Source: Leifsonia tongyongensis (GTDB taxonomy: Bacteria > Actinomycetota > Actinomycetes > Actinomycetales > Microbacteriaceae). Taken from it: a stretch of 64,000 nt of DNA. The notes beneath the pieces are model-generated. The model had not been told where the DNA came from, made no database searches, and saw nothing but the letters and a program-made list of their open reading frames with translations. Below are positions 44,865 through 52,824 of this stretch, in pieces. Within the stretch, counting starts at the first letter, position 1; every line of letters begins with the position of its first letter. Both the position numbers and the translations under genes were made by a program. The DNA is taken from NCBI RefSeq assembly GCF_010686705.1, contig NZ_JAAGWY010000001.1, positions 1,488,001-1,552,000 of the forward strand. Direction: 5' to 3'.

Positions 44865-45827
44865 ATGAACAGCGAAACCCGAGCTCCCAAATGGAGTTAC
44901 ATGGACCACTGGCGAGCAAACGGGCCACGCGGCCCCTACGACCAGTGGCACTCACGACTGGCTATGACGCGCTTCCTGCGCCAGGTGGCGGCCGTGGGGT
45001 TCGATGCGATCGACACGTTCGACTTCCGCATCTGGCAGATCCTCGAGCAGTACGGTTCGGTCGCCAACTATCAGGAGTTCGTGCAGGAGCAGGGCCTCGA
45101 GCGGATCGTGAACACCTTCCACGGCGTCTACTACGACCCCGAGCGGTACGCACCCGAAGTGCCTGCCACCCACGACACGATCCTCGAAGACTTCAAGGTC
45201 ACGATGGACCGCTGGTCGGGCATCCAGCTCGACAACATCATCGTGATGCCGGGCTCGCGGTTCTTCGACGAGCAGGGCGTGACCAATGACGGCCTGAAGC
45301 ACGCGGCCGACATCTGGGGCAAGGTCGGGCAGCTCACCCGCGAGTACGGCGTGAACCTGACCTGCCACCACGAGTTCTACGGCGGCATCCGCACGCGTGA
45401 GCAGATCGACACGTTCTACGGCTACGCCGACCCGGAATACGTCAAGTTCTTTGTCGACACCGCGCAGCACTGCATCGCCGACGTCGATCCCGTCGATGTC
45501 TACGAGGCGCACCACGAGCGGGTGTCGGGCTTCCACTTCAAGGACACGCGCACAAAGGACGTCAACAACGACTACCGCCTGTGGCCGGACGCCGAGCTGT
45601 CGGCGGTCACCACCGAGAAGTGGTTCTACGAGATGGGCACCGATGAGGGCCTGGTCGACTTCGAGGCCATGATGCGGTCGGTCCGCGACCACGGCTACAC
45701 CGGCTGGATCAGCGTGGAGCACGACAAAGCCGACAAGATCGGCGGCGACTATTCGGAGAGCACCGCGATCGCCCGGTGGTACGCGAAGAACGTGCTCGAC
45801 GAGATCTATCAGGAAGTGCAGGCATGA
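44865..45827 (+). CDS. Sugar phosphate isomerase/epimerase-like TIM barrel (IolE-like)
   Basis: With the ATG at 44865 the protein has 320 residues. The likely metal site is Glu (CHHEFYGG), Asp (FVDTAQH), His (FHFKDTRTKDV) and Glu (SVEHDKAD). The pattern is closer to inosose dehydratase/xylose-isomerase-like enzymes than to the deglycosidase barrels. The gene begins 1 bp after ThuA and overlaps the next barrel by 4 bases. It probably acts on the sugar part after cleavage. Confidence 0.84.
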   Translation: MNSETRAPKWSYMDHWRANGPRGPYDQWHSRLAMTRFLRQVAAVGFDAIDTFDFRIWQILEQYGSVANYQEFVQEQGLERIVNTFHGVYYDPERYAPEVPATHDTILEDFKVTMDRWSGIQLDNIIVMPGSRFFDEQGVTNDGLKHAADIWGKVGQLTREYGVNLTCHHEFYGGIRTREQIDTFYGYADPEYVKFFVDTAQHCIADVDPVDVYEAHHERVSGFHFKDTRTKDVNNDYRLWPDAELSAVTTEKWFYEMGTDEGLVDFEAMMRSVRDHGYTGWISVEHDKADKIGGDYSESTAIARWYAKNVLDEIYQEVQA

Positions 45828-46837
45828 CCGAGATCCGGTGGGCGTACGCCCTCAACCAGTGGGACACCAACATCGATGCGTTCGTTCGCAAGCGCGACCA
45901 CGAGCGCGCCTTCAAGACGATCTCCATCAGCGGGTTCTCAGCGATCGAGCTGACGGCTGAGAGCTTCGGTCCGTGGGAGCCCCTCGGCACCCCGCAGCAG
46001 ATCGCCGACCTGTACGGCTCGCTCGACGGCTTCCGTCAGGTGCTGGCCGGATGCGCGCTCGACGCGGTCTCGAGTTACGTGTACGACCCCTTCATCGGCT
46101 TCGACGTGGAGATGGGCCGCGGCTCAGAGCCGCTCGATGCCGCGAGCATCCCGGCCATCACCAGGACGGCCGTCTGGTTCGCGGATGCGCTCGCCGCCCT
46201 GGGTGGGAGCGTGCTCGTCGTGCGCCCGGTCGGGTCAGCCTGGCAGACCGGGCCGCTGAGCAACGAGCAGATCGCCTCGCTCGCGGACTGCTGGAACCAG
46301 GTCGCCGCTGCCGTCCGCGCATCCGGAATCTCGCTTGCGCTCCACTTCGACTTTCTCTCCGCCCTGCGGCTCGAGGACGGGCTCGCCCGGCTCCTCGACG
46401 CGACGGACCCGCAGTTGGTCGGGCTGGCGCTGGACACCGCGGAGTTCGCCGTTGCCGGCTTCGACCCCGTCGAGGTCTTCGAGCGTCACGCAGACCGCGT
46501 GCACCACATCCAGCTGAAGAACGCGCGCGACGTGGTCGACGACGCCGAGGCGGCGACACCCCACGCCGAGCAGTCCGTGCGCACCGAGGGCGGCCCCCGC
46601 CGCATCGAGCGCTGGTTCTTCGAGCCCACCGACGAGGGCGGCCTGGTCGACTTCGAGGCCTTCATGCGGAGCGTCGCCCGGCATGGGTACCGCGGGTGGA
46701 TCGTCGTCGAGTCCGACCAGAGCCCGCACCCGGCGGAAAGCGCCATGGTGAGCGGCTGGTACGTGCAGAAGGTTTTGGCGCCGATCGCCGCAGCAGAGTT
46801 CCACGCAGTTCCCGAATCCACACCCGAACACGTTTGA
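45824..46837 (+). CDS. Sugar phosphate isomerase/epimerase-like TIM barrel
   Basis: The 337-residue barrel is a relative of the preceding one, with LHFDFLS in place of CHHEFYG (so Asp instead of Glu at the first ligand), Asp in LALDTAEF, Gln in HHIQLKNARD and Glu in VVESDQSPHP. The substitutions suggest a different substrate or reaction from its neighbour. The ATG overlaps the previous stop (ATGA). The binding-protein gene follows 8 bp later. Confidence 0.82.
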   Translation: MTEIRWAYALNQWDTNIDAFVRKRDHERAFKTISISGFSAIELTAESFGPWEPLGTPQQIADLYGSLDGFRQVLAGCALDAVSSYVYDPFIGFDVEMGRGSEPLDAASIPAITRTAVWFADALAALGGSVLVVRPVGSAWQTGPLSNEQIASLADCWNQVAAAVRASGISLALHFDFLSALRLEDGLARLLDATDPQLVGLALDTAEFAVAGFDPVEVFERHADRVHHIQLKNARDVVDDAEAATPHAEQSVRTEGGPRRIERWFFEPTDEGGLVDFEAFMRSVARHGYRGWIVVESDQSPHPAESAMVSGWYVQKVLAPIAAAEFHAVPESTPEHV

Positions 46838-46845
46838 GAGGCTCG

Positions 46846-48141
46846 ATGATGACACAGCAACGCAGGACATGGACCAGGGTCGTCCCATTGGCGGCGACCG
46901 TCGCAGCGGGAGCACTTGTACTGGCCGGATGCTCGGGGAGCGCCACGGCGACCGGCCCCGAACCGCAGACCATCAGCTTCGCCTTCGGTGCGACGAACGA
47001 TCAGGACAAGGTGGCCTATTCGTCGCTGGCGACAGCGTACGAGAAGGCGCACAAGGGTGTGACGGTCACTCCGCAGAACCTCCCGGCGCAGAGCTACCCG
47101 ACCGCCATCGCGACCCGTGTGCAGGGCGGCAATGCTCCTGACACGTTCCAGTCCGAAGGCGGGACGGGCCAGTCGTACTCGATCATCCCGTTCGCCAAGG
47201 CGGGACTCCTGCTGCAGCTGACCGATCCCGCGATCAGCGCGGCCCTTCCGCCATCGCAGAAGGAGCTGTGGACCTATAACGGCAAGACCTACGGCGTTCC
47301 GCTCGGCACCAACGCCAACGGCGTGATCTACAGCGACGAACTGGCCAAGTCGATCGGCGTGAACATCGACGCATCCACGAGCCTGGACGGAATCATTGCT
47401 CAATGCGCCGCAGCGCGCGCCAAGGGCAAGACCGTCTACGGGCTCGCCGGAGCCACCGCTGCCAACAACGCGTTCCTCGCCCTCGGGCTGGCGACTTCGA
47501 CGGTCTACGGACACGACAAGAACTGGAACGAGAAGCGCAATGCGGGCAAGACCACCTTCGCCGGAACGCAGGGCTGGGTCGACGCGCTCACCGAGATCAA
47601 GAAGCTGAATGCAGCGGGGTGCTTCCAGGACGGCGCGGCGGGCGCGGGCTTCGACGCACTGACGAACGGCGCCTCGCAGGGCAAGATCCTCGGCTTCTTC
47701 GCGCCCAGCAATGCGGCCAAGGAGATCATGGATGCGGCCGGCGGACACGTGAAGCTGGTCATCCTGCCGATCGCCGCTCCGGACGGGACGAAGACCTACC
47801 TTTCGGTCAGCGCCGACCAGAGCGTCTCGGCTAGTGCCAAGACCAAGAGCCCGAAGCTCACGCAGGACTTCCTGAAGTACGTCCTGTCGAAGGACGGCCA
47901 GGAGACGTACGCGAAGGCGGTCGGGACGATCCCGGTGACGGCGACCGCGTCGACGACGCTCCTTCCGCAGTTCGATACCGTGAAGGACCTCATCTCCTCG
48001 GGCACTGTACGTGGCTTTCCGTCGACAGACTGGACCAAGGCGAAGGTCTACAACGACCTGGGCAACGGCGTGCAGGGCATCCTGACCGGGCAGATGACGG
48101 TCAAGCAGGTGCTTGAGCAGATGGATGCCGACTGGGGTTGA
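46846..48141 (+). CDS. Second sugar ABC substrate-binding lipoprotein
   Basis: This 431-residue lipoprotein has the lipobox VLAGC with Cys29 and is a clear paralogue of the 25756 protein: both have FAFGATNDQDK, TRVQGGNAPDTF, ADQSV, and end in GQMTVKQVLEQMD-DWG. No permease or ATPase follows, so it most likely feeds the same permease pair as its paralogue and widens the substrate range. The start is the first of two in-frame ATGs (46846 or 46849). The long open frame upstream is an overlap with the barrel gene. Its 3' end overlaps the convergent fusion gene by 41 bp. Confidence 0.92.
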   Translation: MMTQQRRTWTRVVPLAATVAAGALVLAGCSGSATATGPEPQTISFAFGATNDQDKVAYSSLATAYEKAHKGVTVTPQNLPAQSYPTAIATRVQGGNAPDTFQSEGGTGQSYSIIPFAKAGLLLQLTDPAISAALPPSQKELWTYNGKTYGVPLGTNANGVIYSDELAKSIGVNIDASTSLDGIIAQCAAARAKGKTVYGLAGATAANNAFLALGLATSTVYGHDKNWNEKRNAGKTTFAGTQGWVDALTEIKKLNAAGCFQDGAAGAGFDALTNGASQGKILGFFAPSNAAKEIMDAAGGHVKLVILPIAAPDGTKTYLSVSADQSVSASAKTKSPKLTQDFLKYVLSKDGQETYAKAVGTIPVTATASTTLLPQFDTVKDLISSGTVRGFPSTDWTKAKVYNDLGNGVQGILTGQMTVKQVLEQMDADWG

Positions 48142-49492
48142 ACCCAGACGCCAACGACGCGCGGGCGAGCGCAAGGTGCCGCCGGGTCATTCCGGCGGCA
48201 TCGTCGTCGAGCCACTCGTGTCCGCCCCATTCGCTGCACAGCGTGCCGGTGAACTCCGACCCGCGCAGCAGCGAGCCGACGTCGCGGAGCGGCTGCGAGA
48301 CGCGGTCGTCCGTGTCGTCGAGGTCCCAGAACTTGAGGTGAAACGCGCCGATCAGCGGCAGGATGTCGCGCAGCACATCCACTGACGAGCGACCGAACCG
48401 CACCAGCAGGTTCATGTAGAGCGTGTGGGCCTGGGGTGGTACGCCACCGGCGCGCAGGAGTGCGACGACCGCATCCAGCGTCGCGGGTTCCAGCCAGTCG
48501 TTCGTGAGGCGTGCGAGAAGGTCGGGGGGCAGCCCGCCCGCGGCCAGCTGCTCGAGATACGACGGCGGCAGGGCCGGCATGAGCATGCTGGTGTCGACCA
48601 GCAGCCGGATGCTCGGATCGTCGAGTGCCGCGATGTCCTCGATCGCGCGGGGGACCTGGGGCGCATCCGGTGCCTGCTGCCCCTGGAGCTCCTCGTAGAG
48701 GGTGAGGCGCAGCTCGTGTAGGAGTGGCTGGATGCGGCGCAGCAGCATCGGCCCGGCCTGGCCGATCGGCAGGCGGATGCCCTCCGCTCCCAGTTCGCGC
48801 GCGGCCTCGAGCTGAGGGCGGAGGAAAGCGAACCGCTGTTCCTCGTCCCGGCGGCGCGTCGGCGAGAGCCAGTCGTCGATGCTCACGCCGACGATGCTGA
48901 CCCGGCCGCCTACGTCGGTGAGCCGCTCCCGCAGTGCGACGGCCTCGGCCTTCGACGGATCGGGGAACGATCGCCACAGCTGGCCGAGCTCGAGTTCGAT
49001 GACTGATGCGACCCCGGAACTGACGATGCCGGCAGCGATGTCGGTGGCCGGATGCTCGGCGCGGATGACGTCTGGTGTCCAGTTGAAGGCGCTCGCCGAG
49101 AGCGTCCACGGGGTCTCCCGGTGAACCTGGAGCGATCGTTCGATCGAGAAGGGAAGCGTGAGGGGGCCGTCGGGTCCGCCCTGGAGGTATGGGACGACGA
49201 GCGCGAACGACAGTGATAGATCGTGAGCGCCGGGGGCGAGCTCCGCTTCGCCGCGGAGGACAAGACGGTCCTGGAGGAACCACCAGCCGTCCTCGCGAGC
49301 CAGCGCGTCGACCGCGACCGATCGGCCGTCGACGTCGACTTCCAACGGAGCGCACGAGTGCCCGTCGATGAGGAGGCGGACCTCCGTCACGCTCCATAGC
49401 GGCATAGAACGGATCCACGGCAGGCACACGCAAACTGCGAAACCATCGCCGGTCGAGACCAAAGCGTCATCGCGCAGGATCGGCAGAGTCAC
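48101..49492 (-). CDS. Second fused beta-alpha deglycosidase-like protein (DUF6379-TIM barrel)
   Basis: The 463-residue protein is a more diverged fusion. Residues 1-125 are the beta unit (LPWIRSMPLWSV at 24-35, VVPYLQGGPDGP near 99-110) and 130-463 the barrel, with Glu267 (LYEELQ), Asp300 (LLVDTS), His385 (AFHLKFWDLDD) and Glu421 (CSEWGGHEW). The catalytic metal ligands are kept, while surrounding residues differ strongly from the other barrels. It starts with GTG, overlapped by the stop of a 13-codon reading frame with a strong ribosome site. It is transcribed towards the long operon and shares 41 bp with its last gene. Confidence 0.85.
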   Translation of the reverse strand: MTLPILRDDALVSTGDGFAVCVCLPWIRSMPLWSVTEVRLLIDGHSCAPLEVDVDGRSVAVDALAREDGWWFLQDRLVLRGEAELAPGAHDLSLSFALVVPYLQGGPDGPLTLPFSIERSLQVHRETPWTLSASAFNWTPDVIRAEHPATDIAAGIVSSGVASVIELELGQLWRSFPDPSKAEAVALRERLTDVGGRVSIVGVSIDDWLSPTRRRDEEQRFAFLRPQLEAARELGAEGIRLPIGQAGPMLLRRIQPLLHELRLTLYEELQGQQAPDAPQVPRAIEDIAALDDPSIRLLVDTSMLMPALPPSYLEQLAAGGLPPDLLARLTNDWLEPATLDAVVALLRAGGVPPQAHTLYMNLLVRFGRSSVDVLRDILPLIGAFHLKFWDLDDTDDRVSQPLRDVGSLLRGSEFTGTLCSEWGGHEWLDDDAAGMTRRHLALARASLASGFNPSRHPSAQAPA

Positions 49493-49530
49493 GGCGCTGT
49501 ATCTGAGTGGGGTCGGACGCGTTCGAGCAT
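49489..49530 (-). CDS. Possible 13-residue leader peptide coupled to the fusion gene
   Basis: ATG at 49530 follows AAGGAG (49535-49540) at good spacing and encodes 13 residues (MLERVRPHSDTAP). Its TGA overlaps the GTG of the beta-alpha fusion (GTGA). The fusion gene has no ribosome site of its own, so translation may depend on this leader. A frameshift near the start of the fusion gene would give the same picture. Confidence 0.4.
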   Translation of the reverse strand: MLERVRPHSDTAP

Positions 49531-49636
49531 GACACTCCTTCGGGGCGGCTTAGGAACGTAAACTACACGCTTATGCACGAAGCCGGAAGAAGTGGTCAGT
49601 CGAAGCCATGAATCCCTCTCAAGGGGTTAGAATAGC

Positions 49637-49654
49637 TATATCTAGTTAGATATA
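49637..49654. promoter_or_regulatory. Perfect palindrome before the XRE regulator
   Basis: TATATCTAGTTAGATATA has 8-bp perfect arms around a 2-base centre and lies 15 bp before the GTG of the XRE gene, in an AT-rich island. It is the expected autoregulatory operator of such a regulator. Confidence 0.65.
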
Positions 49655-49669
49655 TTCTTTGGGGGCACG

Positions 49670-50245
49670 GTGAACGCATCGACATTGCTTCGATCAGCGC
49701 GTCTGACAAGCGGAATCAGTCAGAGCGACCTCGCTGCGCGGACACAAACAAGCCAGCCGGACATCTCCACGATCGAGGCCGGCAAACGCACGCCCACCGT
49801 CGACACTCTCGAACGGCTCCTTCGGCAGACCGGACATCGGATCATCGCTGTGCCTGGCGTCGGGCCGGATGCCACAGAAACAGCGGAGCGAATCTCGGCC
49901 GCGCTCAAGGCAAATTCCCGCGACTCGGCGCTTCGTGGGTTTCTCGATTACTCGGACAGCCTTCGCCGCGCCCAAGGCGTCGACCGCGTTGTCCTCACCG
50001 TCAGCGAACCCCATCCCACAGGTTCAAGCGCGTGGGATGCCGCTCTCGCCGCGCTGGCCGACTACTGGCTATCGAAGTCGAAGCTTCCCCAACCGGCGTG
50101 GATAACTGCTCCACGCCGAACGCTCCAGGCGCCCGAATCGCCGCAGCTTGGCCCATATGACCTCGAGCCCGACTTGGCTGAAGTTCCTTCAGAGTTCCTA
50201 CGTCGAAACGTCTTAATCGAGCGCGCAACTCTGGAAAGCGTTTAG
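49670..50245 (+). CDS. XRE-family helix-turn-helix protein
   Basis: The 191-residue protein begins at a GTG preceded by GGGGG. The N-terminal HTH (about 5-60: SARLTSGISQSDLAARTQTSQPDISTIEAGKR) is a clear XRE/HipB-type domain. The C-terminal part (about 65-191) has no motif known to me and may bind a partner. Such solo regulators are often antitoxins; the DNA just after the stop could be a relic of a toxin gene. A perfect 18-bp palindrome lies in its promoter region. No link with the glycoside genes is apparent. Confidence 0.85.
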   Translation: MNASTLLRSARLTSGISQSDLAARTQTSQPDISTIEAGKRTPTVDTLERLLRQTGHRIIAVPGVGPDATETAERISAALKANSRDSALRGFLDYSDSLRRAQGVDRVVLTVSEPHPTGSSAWDAALAALADYWLSKSKLPQPAWITAPRRTLQAPESPQLGPYDLEPDLAEVPSEFLRRNVLIERATLESV

Positions 50246-50249
50246 ACCA

Positions 50250-50315
50250 TTGCAGCTTGACCGGCAGGACCTCATCGATGGCTTGTGCGGTCGGGTCGCG
50301 CCATATTCCGCCTGA
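50250..50315 (+). pseudogene. Possible remnant of a toxin-like gene after the XRE gene
   Basis: A 21-codon frame starting with TTG four bases after the XRE stop reads LQLDRQDLIDGLCGRVAP, which resembles the start of nucleotidyltransferase-like (AbiEii-type) partners of such regulators, then stops next to the convergent ROK gene. This is a weak, short similarity judged by eye. Confidence 0.2.
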
Positions 50316-51596
50316 TCAGGCGGGCGCCTTGACCCCGTCGATCGTCGGGCGGGCCAACGCGAACCACCGCGGGAAGGTCACCTCGAAGAGTTCCTCGATG
50401 GCGAGCTCAGCCCCGCCGCGCAGGGGCTCCCGTTCGTCTCCGACCGATCGCACGATCGCGAGGTCGCGGGTGGCAAGCGGCAGGGAGAGTTCGTACACGC
50501 GCTGTCGCACCTCGGCGAGGAAGATCTCACCGGCCGCGGAGACGGCACCGCCGATCACGATGACCGCCGGGTTGAACATGTTGACGAGGCCGGCAATCGA
50601 TTCGCCGATCAGCCGAGCCGAACGCTGAACAAGTCCGATCGCCAGCGCGTCGCCGTCGGTGGCCGCGATCGACACCGCCTCCGGAGTGATCTGCTCGCCG
50701 CGCGCGACGAGGGCCGCGAGGATTCCGCCGGCTCCTTCGTTGAGCGCACGGTTCGCATCCCTCACGATCGCCCAGCCGGAAGCTTCGGCCTCGAGGCATC
50801 CCACTTTGCCGCAGCGGCAGGGTGTCTCGGAGTCGCGCACCCGGACGTGACCGATGTCGCCGGCTGCGCCGTTGGCGCCGCGGTGGATGCGGCCGTGCGA
50901 GACGAGGCCCGCCCCGATCCCGCTTCCGACCTTGCAGTAGATCAGGTCGATGTTGTCGTCGCGTCGATGACTGCGCTCGACGAGCGCCAGGAGGTTGACG
51001 TCGTTGTCGACCCAGACCGGCGCATCGAATCGTTGTTCGAACCGCCGCCGCACGTCGAAGCCGTTCCACCCCGGCATGATCGGGGGAGCGACGGGGGAGC
51101 CGGTCTCGAAGTCCACGGGACCCGGGATGCCGACCGCCACCGCCCAGACGGGCCGGTGGTCGTGCTCGCCGAGCAGCTCGTCGATCATGCCGAGCGACAT
51201 GTCGATCGTCTCCGCCGGACCACGACCGATGTCCCATTCGCGGTGGGCTTCGGCATACACCTCGCCGTCGAGCGTGGCGAGGCCGACGCGGATGTGGAGC
51301 GCGCCGAGCGCGCAGATCACGATCGTCCCCTGTTCCGATCGGAATCGGAGGGTGCGCGGTGCGCGGCCGCCCGAGGACGGACCGAACTCGCCGTCCTCGA
51401 GGAAGCCCATCTCGATCGCGGCTTCCACGCGTTGTGTGACGACGCCGCGGCCGAGCCCGGTCAGCCGGCCGATCTCGGGCCGGGTCTCGGCCTCGCCTGT
51501 GCGCACGAGATTGACGACGCGCAACAGGCTCATCACTTCATCCGTCTGCGCGCCGAAGCGGAGCGCCGAGTCTCTGGCCATGCTTGATTCTGACAT
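50316..51596 (-). CDS. ROK family transcriptional regulator
   Basis: With the ATG at 51596 (or 51581) the protein has 426 or 421 residues. An N-terminal winged helix (about 15-75, VVNLVRTGEAETRPEIGRLTG) is followed by the ROK sugar-kinase-like domain: VGIPGPVD, WVDNDVN, GSGIGAG, GDIGHVR, and the zinc motif CRCGKVGCLEA. Such proteins repress sugar-use genes and release DNA on binding a sugar. It is divergent from the ring-cleavage operon, across about 207 bp with an inverted repeat, and could link sugar status to aglycone catabolism. The upstream open frame is not protein-like. Confidence 0.9.
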   Translation of the reverse strand: MSESSMARDSALRFGAQTDEVMSLLRVVNLVRTGEAETRPEIGRLTGLGRGVVTQRVEAAIEMGFLEDGEFGPSSGGRAPRTLRFRSEQGTIVICALGALHIRVGLATLDGEVYAEAHREWDIGRGPAETIDMSLGMIDELLGEHDHRPVWAVAVGIPGPVDFETGSPVAPPIMPGWNGFDVRRRFEQRFDAPVWVDNDVNLLALVERSHRRDDNIDLIYCKVGSGIGAGLVSHGRIHRGANGAAGDIGHVRVRDSETPCRCGKVGCLEAEASGWAIVRDANRALNEGAGGILAALVARGEQITPEAVSIAATDGDALAIGLVQRSARLIGESIAGLVNMFNPAVIVIGGAVSAAGEIFLAEVRQRVYELSLPLATRDLAIVRSVGDEREPLRGGAELAIEELFEVTFPRWFALARPTIDGVKAPA

Positions 51597-51720
51597 AACT
51601 AGGACCGGGAGAGGCCGATCACGGGCTGACTTAGGGGCTGGCGCGCACAACTTGCGCGGCACAACAACCAAAGAACACGTAATCTCGACCAAGGGAATCA
51701 CTCTCATTGATCCTCTGCAT

Positions 51721-51739
51721 AGGGAATACCGGCTTCCCT
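51721..51739. promoter_or_regulatory. Inverted repeat in the ROK/ring-cleavage intergenic region
   Basis: AGGGAA (51721-51726) and TTCCCT (51734-51739) form a perfect inverted repeat with a 7-nt spacer. A further direct copy AGGGAAT occurs at 51692. This is a candidate operator for the ROK regulator. Confidence 0.35.
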
Positions 51740-51803
51740 GATCCGAGCGCCCACTCGATAGTGGAAACCGGGCCGCGTTCTGCCCATCGCGAAAGGATCG
51801 AGG

Positions 51804-52823
51804 ATGATCAAGCTTCTCTCCCACCTGTCTTATGTGGAGATCACATCACCAGACGTCGAGGCGTCTGTGAAGTTCTACGAAGAACAGGTAGGGCTCACGG
51901 TGGTCGACCGCATCGATGGATCGGTGTATCTGCGCTGCTGGGGCGACTATTACGCGTACTCGGTCGTGGTGACTCCCGGCGACGAGCCGGCTCTGGTGAC
52001 CATGGCCTGGCGCACCTCGAGCGCCGAGGCGCTGGATGAGGCCGCCAAGCGCGTCGAGGCCGCCGGAATCGCCGGCGAATGGCTCGACGATGTTCCCAAG
52101 ATCGGCCGCGCCTACCGCTTCACCGGCCCACAGGGCCACTCGATGACCCTGCACTGGGACGTCACACGCCACCAGGCTCCCGGGCACGTCGCGTCGATCT
52201 ATCCCGATCGCCCGGAGAAGCGCAGCAAAGTCGCCGGCGCTCCACGCCAGCTCGACCACGTGACGATCGCGGCGAGCGACGTCGACGCGTTCGCGGCCTG
52301 GTACAACGACGTTCTCGGGTTCCGCATCATGGCCCGCACGGTCCTCGACGAGGCACCGATCTCGATCTTCTCGGTGCTGACCACCAACGAGAAGTCGCAC
52401 GACCTCGGTGTGGTCCTCGACGGCTCGACGAGGGCCGGCCGCGTCAACCACTACGCGTTCTGGGTCGACACCTACGAAGAGCTCCTCATCGCGGCGGACA
52501 CCCTCATGGAGAACGGTGTCCCGATCGAATACGGGCCCTCGATCCACGGAATCGGCGAACAGACCTTCCTCTACTACCGCGAGCCGTCGAACCTGCGCAT
52601 CGAGCTCAACACCGGCGGCTACCGCAACTACGTGCCCGACTGGCAGCCCAACACGTGGAAGCCATCACTCGGATCGAGCAACTTCTACCGCAACGGCGCG
52701 ATGCCGATGTCGATGACGGAGTCGTTCCCGCCGGCCGACGGTCCGAGTGCGACCGAAGAGGGCGTTCCGGATGAGATAAAGGAAGCGTTGCTGAACCCGT
52801 ACGCCGTGCAGGGTCGCGGCTGA
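51804..52823 (+). CDS. Two-domain extradiol (VOC) ring-cleavage dioxygenase
   Basis: The 339-residue protein has two vicinal-oxygen-chelate domains (about 5-120 and 150-275). The iron ligands of type I extradiol dioxygenases are in the second domain: His152 (LDHVTI), His216 (NHYAFW) and Glu267 (RIELN). Such enzymes open catechol-type rings next to the two hydroxyls. It is the first gene of a six-gene operon with a flavin hydroxylase and C-C bond or ester hydrolases. AAAGGATCGAGG precedes the ATG. The natural catechol is unknown; it may be the aglycone of the glycosides used by the neighbouring cluster. Confidence 0.9.
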   Translation: MIKLLSHLSYVEITSPDVEASVKFYEEQVGLTVVDRIDGSVYLRCWGDYYAYSVVVTPGDEPALVTMAWRTSSAEALDEAAKRVEAAGIAGEWLDDVPKIGRAYRFTGPQGHSMTLHWDVTRHQAPGHVASIYPDRPEKRSKVAGAPRQLDHVTIAASDVDAFAAWYNDVLGFRIMARTVLDEAPISIFSVLTTNEKSHDLGVVLDGSTRAGRVNHYAFWVDTYEELLIAADTLMENGVPIEYGPSIHGIGEQTFLYYREPSNLRIELNTGGYRNYVPDWQPNTWKPSLGSSNFYRNGAMPMSMTESFPPADGPSATEEGVPDEIKEALLNPYAVQGRG

Positions 52824-52824
52824 C

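Noticed and set aside
45973-46845. Apparent fusion of a TIM barrel frame to the second binding protein
   Set aside because: The upstream part is an out-of-frame shadow of the 45824 gene, and the binding protein has its own ATG, signal peptide and lipobox.
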